Shown here: positions 11,831-23,420 of the stretch, piece after piece
How the letters are laid out: the number at the start of each line of letters is the position of its first letter
Numbering within the stretch: position 1 is the first letter of the stretch
From: Stenogyne calaminthoides
Lineage: Eukaryota > Streptophyta > Magnoliopsida > Lamiales > Lamiaceae
Assembly (NCBI GenBank): GCA_037126765.1
Contig: JBBCBC010000030.1
Coordinates: 10,438,786-10,502,785, forward strand
Length of the DNA: 64,000 bases
Direction of reading: 5' to 3'
Translations under genes and position numbers: made by a program
The notes under the pieces: model-generated
The model's database searches: none
Seen by the model: the letters and a program-made list of their open reading frames with translations, nothing else
Told to the model about the DNA's origin: nothing

Positions 11831-12653
11831 AGAAAAATAATGGAAGGGTGGGTGTTATGAGTAAAATTTCTTTTTTTGGGTATAAAAACTAATGTGGGAC
11901 AACCAATAAGGAAAGTGTGAAAACTGCTATGAGATCGAGGAAGTATTAGATATCGTAAATAGTCTATTGCATATAAATTGAATATTTTGAAATAGAGTGA
12001 TTAGAGAGGTGGAGGTTGATTCCCGATAAGTAGATAGGGTAGTGTTTGGTTAGGGATGAAAAAATAAGGACGAATGGAGTTTTATATCAAATCAAAAGTG
12101 GTGTATATTTTATTATTATCACTTGATTTGTGTAAGAAAAGTAAGAGAAATAATAAAAAGAAATAATGACATAGTAATGTGATTGTATAAAATTGTCCTT
12201 ATCTAAAATTGGATGGGATGAGGGTGACTCATCCCTATCTTAATGAGGTCACCCTAACAAACCATTCTTTTAAAAGTTTAATTAGGTTTTAATTATCTCT
12301 AGCTACAAATAGTGTTACCCTCTTTTTCGTAGCAGTCAGAAATTTTCAAAGTCATCAACTTGTCTGTAATCCTTCATCCTTGCTTTCCTCTTTACATACT
12401 TTCTTTCTCCCTCTTTTATTTATCAGTGTATGTTTGTCAGTGTGTGTTCATCTAGAGATTTTGTGATTGCATTATATATTTATAAATTCTGAACCCTTTT
12501 TTCTAACTTGCCTCTTTGCAGATCACTTCACTCTATTTTACGTGCAAGTTTTAGAGCACAGAGATTAACACTGGATTCTGGCTTAGGGTTTAAGGGGAAT
12601 TTACAAGTGAAAAAGAAGAACTGAATCTCGATTACTCATCCTATTCCTATTGC
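11831..12653 (+). other. Spacer; possible gene leader cut by CACTA-1
   Basis: The stretch 12040-12262 starts AGTGTTTGGTTAGGG and ends near CCCTAACAAACCATTC, a weak inverted pair that could be another small MITE. From about 12300 the sequence resembles a plant 5' leader with an intron: a T-rich stretch ends in TTTGCAG at about 12522, followed by an exon-like segment without a clear ORF up to the CACTA-1 end. No continuation was found after CACTA-1. Confidence 0.3.
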
Positions 12654-12915
12654 CACTACTACACATTTGAGCTTGGAGAGCTCCACTTGGAGAGCCTTTT
12701 TAGAAATAGCTCTCCAAAATCGCCCTTGGAGAGCGGTTTCTAATTAAAAAAAATAAAAAAATTAAAAAGCGGTTCTAAACCGCTCTCCAAGAGAGAAGCA
12801 GAATCGCTTCCAAGAAGTTCAAGAGAGAGCGGTTGATAACCGCCTGCAAGTCCCACCACTTGGGAATGCAGGTTGAACCGCCAAGCAAGAGAGAGAGCGG
12901 TTCGAACCGCCTCAT
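12654..12915 (+). repeat. Left terminus and subterminal repeats of CACTA-1
   Basis: After CACTACTACACATTTGAGC, the unit TTGGAGAGC / GAGAGCGGTT recurs in both orientations about ten times (for example near 12690, 12728, 12775, 12830 and 12895). Such subterminal arrays are transposase-binding regions in characterised CACTA elements. No 3-bp target duplication can be tested because the right end is missing. Confidence 0.65.
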
Positions 12916-13290
12916 GAGGATGGATTCAGCCCTATACAGCCCCCATCATTTTTTTTAATTTCTAACACTACTCTGGATCTGCATATTCAATTCTCTCATC
13001 TCTCAGCCACCACTGTACGCGTCGCCCTAGCCTCTTCCTCCCATACCGCCGAATTGAGAAGGGAGAAAGCCCGGAGAACCAGGCTTGCTTAGCTTACAAA
13101 GCTAGCTTACTAAGGCGAAGGAATATTGTCGTTGATTGCTCGATCTCCTCCCCTACCGCCGTGCGTCGCCTCCTCCTCCTCCTCCCTACCGCCGCCGCCT
13201 CCTCCTCATCCTCCCCTACCGTCGCCGCCTTCTTCATAAGTAATAATTATTTTATTTCATGTTTTTATATAAATATATGTATGTGCAGTA

Positions 13291-13372
13291 GTGTATATAT
13301 ATATATGTGTATGTGCAGTGTGTATATATATATATATATATGTGTATGTGCAGTAGTGTATATATATATGGT
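13291..13372 (+). repeat. (TA)n microsatellite with interspersed TGTGTATGTGCAG
   Basis: Three TA runs are separated by the same spacer GTGTATGTGCAG, a compound tandem array that grew by unit duplication. Confidence 0.85.
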
Positions 13373-13534
13373 AGGATATATATAGTTATGTTAGCTAGAT
13401 TAATTAATTGGTTTGTTGTTTTTGTTTGAATATTAGATTGTTTAATTTAGTTTAATTGTTGTTATATGTTAGAATTAATTGTTGTTTGATTAGATTGTGG
13501 TTAATTGGTTGTCAAATTGTGTTTTGTTTCACTC

Positions 13535-13912
13535 AAAAGTATTAGTTGTTTGATTTAAAGGTATTAGTTGTTTCATTTAAAAGTATTAGGTGTTTCATTA
13601 AAAGGTAATATTAGTTGTTTCATAAAAAAATATTAGGTGTTTCATTGATAGGTATTAGTTATTTCATTCAAAGGTATTAGTTGTTTCATAATAAGGTATT
13701 AGGTGTTTATTCAAAGGTATTAGTTGTTTCATTAATAAAAAAAGTATTAGGTGTTTTATTCAAAGGTATTAGTTATTTCATTAAAAGGTATTAGTTGTTT
13801 AATAATAAGATATTAGGTGTTTCATTCAAAGGTACTAGTTGTTTCTTTAAAAAGTATTAGATGTTTCATTCAAAGGTATTAGTTGTTTCATTCAAAAGTA
13901 TTATTGTTAGTG
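13535..13912 (+). repeat. Minisatellite, about 20-bp unit GTATTAGTTGTTTCATT
   Basis: About 18 imperfect copies alternate TTAGTTGTTTCAT and TTAGGTGTTTCAT with AAAGGTA or AAAAGTA linkers. The reverse complement of this unit is the motif of the large array at 56487-57975 and resembles the array at 53470-54000. It is therefore a shared internal feature of this CACTA family. Confidence 0.85.
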
Positions 13913-14457
13913 TGTGATTAATGTTGGTTTAATTATATTGTTGTTAGTAGCTTGTCATTCTGAAACATGTAAACCCACCAAAACCACTTAAAATGTAAAC
14001 AACACTCAATCATCTGAAACATAATATATCAACCCATCAGATCGACAAAAGATTATGAATTATGATACCCGGCCCACCAATTTTCACCACCCTAATGACG
14101 TCATAGTATGAACTGCGCAGTAGCAGACAAAATTGGGGTATCATAATATATGTGGTTTGATTGGGGCCTTTGGGCTTAAAACTCACTTTATTAGGGGAAT
14201 TGTTCTTTGATACTTTTATGTTATATGGATGGGCTAAATCACATGACCAATATCTGACTTAAGCTAAATAACCACTACAATTTGTAACTAATCATGTTTC
14301 GAAACTCTCAACCATATATGATTTAGACAATGAACTCCTGTCACCATAACTGTTCCGATTAAGTATAGTTAGGTATGCTTTTAGATTTAATATTTTTAGA
14401 TACATTGTCTTGAGAAACAGTCTTCATATTGTATTTTCTATAGGCATTTAGTTCTAT

Positions 14458-17400
14458 ATGGATCAAAAGTGGGTTCGAGCAGATCGATTATCAGATGAGT
14501 ATAGGAATGGGGTGGAAGAATTTTGTAATCATGCAATTAGACACTGCGCCGACCCTCGGTGCATTCCATGTTCGTGTTGGAAATGTATGAATGGAAAAAC
14601 CGTTAGTGGTCGAGAAAGTCTGTTTGACCACTTGATGATTCACGGTACTGATAAAACATATACCGTTTAGACATATCATGGTGAGAGAAGAGATGGATGT
14701 AGCTCAAGCAACCTAGAAACTGACTTTAGGTTTGAAGATACAGTGGATGCGGATATTTTCGATGATGTACCGACTGTTGATACATCGAGTGGGGATGACT
14801 ATGATCTGCGAGATCACCCTTATATGTCAGAGAAGTTAAGAGATTCTTCGCCGATTACCACCGTGGCCCGTGTGTAAGAAGGCAACAAAACTGTCGGTAC
14901 CGTGTTGATATTGTTCAACCTAAAAGCAAATTTCACGGTTGTCCGACGAAAGTGCTTTACAAGTATCTTTGGAAATAGTTAGTGGTCTATTGCACGATGG
15001 AAATGTATCTTTTAAGAGAGCATATGATGCTAAACAAATGCTCAAGTCCATCGGGTTAACACATCGAAAAATTCATGCTTGTTCGGGTGATTGTATCTTA
15101 TTTGAAAGGAGTATACGCAGACCTCGATGAATGTCCCAAGTGTGGGCTAAAGCGATATAAGAAAAATAAATCTCCTTGAAGGTGATGTGGTACTTTCCAA
15201 TAATACCAAGATTCGAGGAGAATGTATAGTAGCGATGTGGATGCTAGAAATTTAACTTGGCATCATGATGATATGATCAAAGATGGAATGCTAAGACACC
15301 GTTGGTTCACTTTGATGGAAGACATTCGATTCTGCATCCAATTTGGCACCGAACCCACGACACTTTGCGTCTTGCACTCTCAACCGACGGAATGAATCCG
15401 TTCGGTATCCAAAGTACCAACCACAAAGATACATGGCGAGTGATTTCGTTAGTTATAATCTTTCACCGAGTTGTGCATGAAGCGCGACTTACATGATGTT
15501 GTCTATGTTGATATCGGGACCCAAACAACCCGGGTAACGACATAGATGTATATATGGCTCCTTTGATTGAGGACTTGAAGCTCCAGCGTGGGATGAGGGT
15601 GTCGATGTGTATGATGCTTGTAGAAAGGAGAATTTCAAGTTGAATGTCATGTTGTTTGGAACTATCAATGACTTTCGCCACTACGGGAATCTATTCGATA
15701 TAGTGTGAAGGGGCCGATGCATGTCCTTGTTGTACCAAGAAGACACATCACATTCGATTGAGTCATTGTAGGAAGACCGTTTTATATGGGACATAGGAGG
15801 TGGTTGGACCCAACACATAAGTACGTAACAATGGCGATGCATTCGATGGCACAATTGAGAGGCAATTGAAGCACCACGTTTATTGTCAGGTTCGGATGTA
15901 TTGAATGAGATGAAGAATATCGACACACAGTAAGGAAAGATCTTCACAAAGAGTGTCCCCACTAGCGGTTGGAAGAAGGAATCAATTTTCTTTCAATTGC
16001 CCTATTGGAAAGAGTTGTATGTTAGACACTTCATTGATCTAATGCACGTTGAGAAGAACGTTTGTGCCAGCTTGCTCAACACTCTCCTAGCTGATAAGAA
16101 GTCCAAGGATGGTTACAATGCAAAAATGTACATGATTGATATGGGAATAAAAGCATAATTAAAACCTGTACCTAGAGAAAGGGGTCAACCGTTCTTACCT
16201 CCTGCTGCCACACCTTGTCCAAGAATGAGAGAAAAGAGTTACTTCAGATGCTAAAGGATGTGAAAGTTCCAGAGGGTTATTCGTCCAACCTACAGAGACT
16301 TGTATCAGATGATGGCGTGAGACTGATGAATCTGAAATCGCATGACTATCATGTCATCATGGAAACTTTCTTGCCCATTGCAATACGTTCTATCTTGCAT
16401 GAAAATGTGCGCATAACCATAACAAAGTTATGTTGGTTCTTCAAGGCAATGAGTAGCAAGGTCATAGATCCTAGAAAATTGCTTGGTTTTCAAAGACAGA
16501 TTGTGGGGACGCTCTGTGAGCTTGAGATGTATTTCCCTCCATTTTTTGATATAATGGTTCACCTAACCGTTCATTTGGTACACGAGACAAGGATGTGTGG
16601 CCCTGCTCGTATGCGATGGATGTATGGTGTAGAGAGATATATGAAAGTTCTCAAAGGATATGTGATGAATATGTCAAGGCCGGAGGGATGCATTGCAGTC
16701 GAGTACTGGTCTGAATTCATTCCGAATGTCGATGCAATTGGACTTCCAATTACTCGACACACCAATAGGATGGATGGTGAAGGCCTTACCGGTGGTCAAT
16801 CTGTAAGTGTTATTATGGAGGAACTAACACGAATGCACTTGTGCGTACTTCACAACACGGCCGACGTGCTTCCTTTTATTGACCTGCACATCCAAGCACT
16901 TGTTGAGACATTTCCCACCAGAGATAGATCATGGATTGAATTTGAGGACAATCGCACGTTTGTTGACTTGTTCAATGGTTATGTAGCAAATATGTTGTCA
17001 CGGGGTAAAGAATCAGTGAATGAAATAGTTAAGTGGTTATCTAGAATGTCTGATAGACATGTGTATTCGTACAAGTGTTATCTTATTAACGGATACACAT
17101 TTTATACCAGAGATCATGATGACACAAGTACAATGCAGAATAGTGGGGTGTCCATTACTGCAACTACAGGGGATCAATCGAATACTACTTACTTTGGACA
17201 GATTGTCAACATTTGAGAACTCGACTATGTTGTTCACCGACAACCAATCTTCGAGTGCAGTTGGGTGAGGATCCCTAACGGGGTCCAAGTTGAAAGATTT
17301 GGGTTTGTACGTGTTGATTTGAAGAATGTGGGATACATAAATGACCCTTACATAATGGCCAGTCAAGCTCAACAAATTTTTTATGTCCCCGATCCAGTTA

Positions 17401-17680
17401 ATAAGAAATGGTCCATCGTGGTTCTGTCAAACAAATTTAACTCTAGTTACCAAATTAGCGACCACGTCGATGAAGATGTTGACACTATCGATGATCCTTT
17501 TCAGAACTTCACTCATTTTGTACCCTCTTTCGATGATCTTGCAAATTCACGCCCGTACTAGAGAATAACTGTCGATGTGGATGAATATGACAATCCGGAT
17601 CTTGTTAACATTCATGGTCATGAACGAGAAAAGTCAACCAAAAAACGAAAAAGAAAAACAAGTGCTAAAAAAAATGTACG
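14458..17680 (+). pseudogene. CACTA-1 TNP2-type transposase, frameshifted
   Basis: Four parts are in order. (1) A transposase-associated domain at 14458-14667 starts MDQKWVRADRLSDEY and has paired cysteines (CIPCSCWKC). (2) A TNP2 core at about 14850-16200 contains pieces such as LALSTDGMNPFG and LMLSMLISGPKQPG, with many frameshifts. (3) A long open stretch at 16215-17216 (333 codons) matches the DUF4218 region that follows TNP2, with the HLTVHLV and RWMYGVERYMK signatures. (4) DUF4216 at 17190-17560 is interrupted by one TGA (17214-17216) and includes DPYIMASQAQQIFYV. A basic tail (KKRKRKT) follows near 17640. It would bind subterminal repeats and cut the ends, but it cannot make a full protein. 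The ATG at 14458 is the family's usual start. Confidence 0.85.
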
Positions 17681-18485
17681 ACTTTATTGATTGTGTTTGC
17701 TTCTGATTTATTAAATGTTGTTTCTTTTGCTTTATTGAATGTTATTTCTTCTGCTTACTTAAATATTGTTTGTTTTTTGTTTATTAAATGTTGTTTTTCT
17801 ATTTTACAGGTTCATGTCTTATCTGCCATATCCGGGAGATGATGGAGTATATTTAGGAGATCATGGTGATGAAGATCGACATCATACTGATGATTTGGAT
17901 CAGGGTGACACTTCTGCTCCCACCACTAGCAGCTCTGGGGATAAGCGTAGCTGAGGTATAGTCACTATGTCTTCTGTTAAGAGGGCTCGTAGCAAGGGGA
18001 AACAAGTGCATGTAATTTTATTAGAATTGAACAGTTGAAATTGTAATTATATGATTGATCGTTGAATCTAATTAAATAATATGTTATTGCAGTTATCATT
18101 CAATGAATATGGGCGGACAATCCAGAAAGAGTGAGACGTTGTCTTTCTACCTTGAGTCAGTTAGATTAGGCGATAATCCCTATTGTCTTTGCCATCTAAG
18201 GATCCAGCGAAGCGACAAACTCACTTCTTTTGAAAGAAAGATTATGGGATGAACTTTCGTGATGTTAATTATATATATGCTTATTGAAAGTTGTTGTATG
18301 ATTACTAAATTTACTACATTGATATGTTATATCGTGACATAGTACATTTCTTGGCCTTGATCTTTCAAAGAAGAAGCAAATATTGTCGCAAGTGGATTAT
18401 TGGCCAAGAATTTTTTGGGCTTGGGTCGAGAAGTCAAGCACGCGATCCGGACATCGGTCTTTACTCATTAGTCCATACTCGTTAG

Positions 18486-20088
18486 TGTTAGTGTCCTAGA
18501 GACAATCTATTGTAAGGACATAATACTCGATGATATTCAGTTTGATTTAATATTATAGTTCACTTAATATTAATGTATGGCAATACACTTGTTTGAATAT
18601 TATGTTTGATTGTTTGCATTTATTCATGCAAGTGTTCCCATGAGTCATTGTTGTCATTGAGGTTGTGATTACTCAGATGACTTAAGCATGATTCTCAAAT
18701 AGCCCCGATCAAGGATCATCAAGAATGGGATATTGATGATACAATGGAGATTGGTGTGCGATCTGCATCATACTCTTAAAAAGTGTAGTAAGATCTCACT
18801 TACTACGAGATACTAGGTATCTCATGATGGATGCACAAATACCTTAGAGGGTATTGGTACACCCATCCGAGAAACCGTTTGATGTATTTTCACTATATGT
18901 GTCTATGGGTGTCTCGGTTAGTGGGAGCGATGCGATACTCCTTTGACTTGAGGTCAATACACACGACATGTGTGGGATGATGAACTTTGACCATGACCGA
19001 CGCTTGCACCCTAATCATGGGTAGATATGACTTAGATTGGGTTCATCACGAAGTACATGTGCGTGGTAGTTGAGCCAAGAATAGGATTCATTCCTCAAAG
19101 TGGATTTAGAGAGAATACTCATCTTCTCATCATAATTGGATCAAAGTCATCGGCCGATGCACGTCAACTTAGACTGTGTGGCTAAGTGTGACATACATGA
19201 TCAATTAGTGATTTGAGATAAATTTAAGTTATTTGAATCGACACTGCATCATGTTCAAGGCTTAATCGAGTATTCGTGAATGAAAGGAGAAAATCATAAT
19301 AGCCCATGTATCAGTTATAGGTAGTTGCACGTTTCTCGCAACGTACCTCATATATTGAGAATGTCTGATTTATTGTCTAGGGTTCAATTAAAACCGTTAG
19401 TTTGAGTAATCTCTCGATATATGAGGGCATATGGGTCACACAACAAGTAATTCCCTTTTACGGATTATAGTTGGTTGATTAAATGTTAAATTGGATTTAA
19501 TGTTTAATTTATGGAGAATTAATTAATAATAGATTAATTTGGAATTAATTATTATTAATATTTAATTAAATTGGATTTAATTAAATAAGAATTCCCAATA
19601 ATTATATTTGGAATATAATTGTAGGATTTAATGTATATGGAAATAAATCGTAGAGATTTTCATATAAAGGCATTTAAATTGTAGAGATTTATATTTAGGG
19701 AATTAAATTAAAAGGAATTAATTTAATTCAAGATTAGGATTTTATTCCCCTAATTGGGTTAACTTTTAAGATTTAAGTCGGGTCTTTCCTATATATACAA
19801 GCTCTTGGGAATTCACAAATGACGTTAATTCATATTTCTCCATAAAATCTAGAATATGAATTTTCCTAGCAAATTGGCCTCGATTCAATTTGACATATAT
19901 ATGTGAGGCAAGTCCATGAGCGGGGATTACGTGGATACCGTAGTAGTAGAGAAATCGCTCTCGAATTCTTGTAAGATTTCTCGTTATGATTATTGTAATA
20001 TGTATGCAATTAATTATTCGTTGTTGGTGAACTTTAATTTCCCTTCGCGCACATGTATTACGTGTTTACGTGCCTCTAAATTCCAACA
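18486..20088 (+). mobile_element. Solo-LTR-like insertion in CACTA-1
   Basis: The block begins TGTTAGTGTCCTAGAGAC and ends ATTCCAACA, with a TATATATA box near 19791 and a downstream region ending in CA. This organisation and the opening words are typical of a copia LTR. Coding homology of the second ORF stops just before it and resumes just after. No partner LTR or internal region is present, and the 5-base flanks (GTTAG, CGCCC) do not match, so exact ends are uncertain. Confidence 0.5.
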
Positions 20089-21398
20089 CGCCCGAGGCCT
20101 ATCAGAATTGCCAGTCGGTGGCCCCATACTGGGAAGAGTTTGTGCGACGATCTATGGATGATGAGTTCCAAGTAAAATTGATAAATATCATTTAATGTCC
20201 TAATGCCTCTAAGTTTAGGTGTTTATCGTATTTCTTTTTAAATCGTAGCTACTAAGCGAGAAAAAATTCCAAACAAGCCAAATCGATGGAGGCGATATCG
20301 TGACTTCGAACAAAGGTTATGCACGATAAGAGAAAATTTGGTAAGATCAAAATCCTAACATTTTATTTTGTTTATATATTTACTTTTAATATATCTAATA
20401 TAAGGGACACGTTAATGGATCGTAGAAAAGAAAGAAAAAAAAAATTTGGAGAGAGTCACTGTTGTTACAGTTTTCGAGTTATTTCAAACTACCGAAAAGG
20501 CTCGAGAAAGGAATATTCCCGATTCGAGCCAAGACATCGATAATCGAAGAAGCGGGTAAGCTATGCATTAATTTGTCTTTGAATTACAAACTATTATTTC
20601 TAAACAAATGATTAAATAATAATCTTTTGTAATTCGGGGAGAGCGTTTATCTCGAGACCATGACGTCCGAAGACATCCACTTTTTTCGGCACCGATGATC
20701 TACTCGCCGGGCTTTAGGTCGTCAGAGCATCCCGACCGCCACGGAGTGTGGATATGGCGTCACTGAAGTCATCATTGGCCATGTTACCGGTCTTCAAGCC
20801 ATGAATATGGTGGGTATACTTTTTAACAAAGTTGCCCGGGGACAAAAAGTTGGAACAGATGAGGTCCAGAGAGACGCTCACATCACAAAATGTCCTCTAG
20901 TGGAGCAAGTTGTGAATATAGTGTCGTTGATGCTATGTTTTCGGCTAATGCTAGGGACGATTTTATTGAGGCACTTCAAACGACGTCCCCGGGTATCGGA
21001 TGTGTATCACATTTATTTTAATTAAAGACTAGTATATATATATTAAAATTTTCTAACTAAATATCTTATTCAACAAATACCTCAACCTTTACGCTACCTT
21101 TATTTGGAGAATCTAACTCCAATGGGTTTTCAGTCCCATGGGGTTTCGTGAGGTCACACTTGATGTACCCATAATCGGAGAAGAGGATTCCCGATTGCCT
21201 AAACCAATTGATGAAGTTGTCACCGTTTAACAAATGGGTCGACACTTCATCGAATGACCGACCAACTTGGTATCTCTGACCATGAAGGTAAATTTAATAT
21301 ATGTTATTAAAGTTCATTATCTTATTTGTCGTTCTAAATAATGTTGCAAATTGATTGTAGAAATTGTCGACACCACAAAAGCCTAAACAAAAATCAAA

Positions 21399-22260
21399 CA
21401 CTACAGGAAATAGCACATTTCGTGACGAAATTTTTGTGATGACACAAAATTCATCACAATATGTTACCTAAAGGTGACAAATTTAATTTTCGTCACTAAA
21501 AAGTGAGAATTCGTGACAAATTTTGGTTTTGTCACCACTGATGTTTTTTTCGTCACTAATTCAAAATTTTCATGACAAAAATAAGAAATTCGTTACAATA
21601 AACGTTGGTGACGATATTCATAATATTTAGTGACAATATTCAAAGTCATGAAAAATAGTATTTTTGTGACAACTATATGTTTTGTCATTAATTATTCAAA
21701 AGAATTGGTGACGCACTTAATTCGTCACAATTTTATTTGGTGACGATCGTCATTGTAATTAGTGACAATCATAGTCGTCATATAATATAAAAATTTCATG
21801 ACAATTTTATGTTTCGTCACTAATTGTTCATAGTAATTAGTGACATATTCTTTCGTCACCAATATTGATATATAGTGACGATTAATAATGATTTTTTTAA
21901 TGACGACTTATTTTCACAATATTATTCAATGGATCGATCACTATTGGTCATATAATATAAAATTTTCATGACAATTTTATGTTTAAATGAATTAATTGTT
22001 CATAGTAATTAGTGACATATTCTTTTCGTCACCAATATTTATGTATAGTGATGATTAATAATCATTTTTAATGACGACTTATTTAAATATAATATTATTA
22101 AATTGATGATCTTCATTTTAATTAGTGGCGATCAATATTGGTCATATAATATAAAATTTTCATGACGGTTTTATGTTTCGTCATTAATTGTTCATAGTAA
22201 ATAGTGACATAGTATTTCGTCACCAATATTTATTTATGATGACGATTAATAAATTTTTCC
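21399..22260. repeat. Left terminal and subterminal repeats of CACTA-2
   Basis: GTGACGA, TTCGTCAC, TTTGTCAC and AGTGACA words occur every 15-40 bases in both orientations. A longer unit with GGTCATATAATATAAAATTTTCATGAC recurs near 21775, 21945 and 22140, so part of this flank is also a tandem repeat of about 170-190 bases. These are the expected transposase-binding arrays. Confidence 0.85.
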
Positions 22261-22382
22261 ATATAAAATATAGATTTTATTAAATAAAATTGCGAATATA
22301 AAATTTATTAAAAAAATATGTTTATTAATTTTTTCCGTATAAAATCTAAATTAGATTAAAAAAATCAAAAAATATAAATTTT

Positions 22383-22450
22383 CATCCATCAAGGTTCGAA
22401 CACGAGACCCTTTGACCTAAAGAATATAACTACACCATTGGACCAAACAC
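22383..22450 (-). pseudogene. tRNA-like module with A and B boxes
   Basis: On the minus strand, TGGTCCAATGG matches the A-box pattern of RNA polymerase III genes. GTTCGAACC matches the B box at tRNA-like distance. The stems do not pair well enough to assign an amino acid. It could be a tRNA pseudogene or the head of a SINE. Confidence 0.45.
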
Positions 22451-22598
22451 TATATTTGTCTTAGGCATTTTAATAAAAATATTTGAATCAATTTTTCAAT
22501 ATAAAAAATAGACATTTTAATAAAAATATTTGAATCAATTTTTCAATATAAAAAATGAATACATCAATGGGAATAGAACCTATAACATTTCCAAAATT

Positions 22599-22673
22599 TG
22601 GGGTGAGAGAGGCTCGAACTCTCGAGCTCAGAAGCTATGAGACCTGTGACCTATCCAACTGTGCCACCACCAT
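22599..22673 (-). pseudogene. tRNA-Met(CAT) elongator pseudogene
   Basis: The minus strand matches the plant elongator tRNA-Met, recognisable from GGTCTCATAGCTTCTGAG (anticodon CAT and start of its intron) and GAGTTCGAGCCTCTCTCACC (T arm and acceptor). The first two acceptor bases are changed, the D-stem is mispaired and the 3' half of the anticodon arm is missing, so it cannot fold properly. The A box (TGGCACAGTTGG) and B box survive. Confidence 0.65.
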
Positions 22674-22740
22674 TTTGTAATTCTTTATTACAAAATGAAT
22701 TGTCAATACTATTTCAACGCAGGTAATTAGTCTTATTTTA

Positions 22741-23149
22741 CCCTGCAAATTGTTTATCTCCTCAAATTCCGGCAAGACAACTCCGTCACGGATCAGTGGC
22801 GGAAGAAATCGCCCTGGCGAGAAATCCCCAAACCGCGGTCGAATCGGAAGCAAACGACGACATTTGCCCTCAGTATTTCTTGAGCAAATCAGGCGACGTC
22901 GTTTCGACAGAAATTCAGAGATCCCCATCGCAGCAATACTCATCGATTCTATGCCACGAAAATGGCGAAGACGTGCTTTATTTCCTTAGTTCATTTGGAA
23001 CGGTGATGTCCTGCAATCTAACTCGTTGCAATTTCATCGAACTACCGAGGCTTCTCCCTGTTTTCTCCGAGTACTTAATCGATCTAAATGAGTCCCAGGG
23101 GCGAATGTACGTCGTTCTGCTATGGAAATGGGATAAAATTGTATTATAA
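22741..23149 (+). pseudogene. Captured F-box protein fragment (FBX13-like C-terminal part)
   Basis: The frame ending at 23149 reads through FLSSFGTVMSCNLTRCNF, then LPRLLPVFSEYLIDL and GRMYVVLL. From memory of plant F-box proteins this wording matches the C-terminal repeat domain of F-box only protein 13-like proteins. No ATG opens the frame and the protein stops early (WKWDKIVL), so only part of an exon was taken. Codon use and GC content are higher than the surrounding AT-rich DNA, consistent with a captured host exon. The family call rests on recall; the captured-exon interpretation follows from its lying inside CACTA-2. Confidence 0.5.
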
Positions 23150-23302
23150 TTTTAAATTGTTTATTCTGTTTATGTGTTCAAATCGTCATATTATTATTAG
23201 GGTGCAATTACAAAATCCCCAATTACTCCCAATTTCTTCCAACCTGCGTACGTATTCCCCAATTTTGGCGTGAATCAAACAGATTTTGCGTGAAGTTTGG
23301 CG

Positions 23303-23420
23303 CATTCAGCTACCAGAAATCGCGACGAAATTTGGCATTCAGCTACCAGAAATCGCGACGAAATTTGGCATTCCTACCAGAAATCGCGACGAAATTTGGC
23401 GCATACCAGAAATCGCTCTC
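23303..23420 (+). repeat. Short minisatellite, about 34-bp unit
   Basis: Three full copies and a partial fourth of the unit containing ACCAGAAATCGCGACGAAAT stand in tandem. Small ORFs across it are products of the repeat. Confidence 0.85.

Larger units (their letters stand above)
12916..14457 (+). other. Leader exon and first-intron region of CACTA-1
   Basis: The stretch 12960-13235 is C-rich with CCGCCG and CTCCTC runs, like the non-coding first exon of plant CACTA transposase transcripts. The rest is AT-rich, presumably intronic, and holds a (TA)n tract and a minisatellite. The 74-codon ORF at 13161-13385 reads through the TA tract and is not credible. Confidence 0.45.

Noticed and set aside
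13535..13912. CRISPR-like regular repeat spacing
   Set aside because: The units touch each other and vary; there are no unique spacers, and the DNA is from a plant. It is a minisatellite.
22635..22943. 102-codon minus-strand ORF opposite the F-box fragment
   Set aside because: It is a shadow of the plus-strand coding frame and overlaps the tRNA-Met relic.
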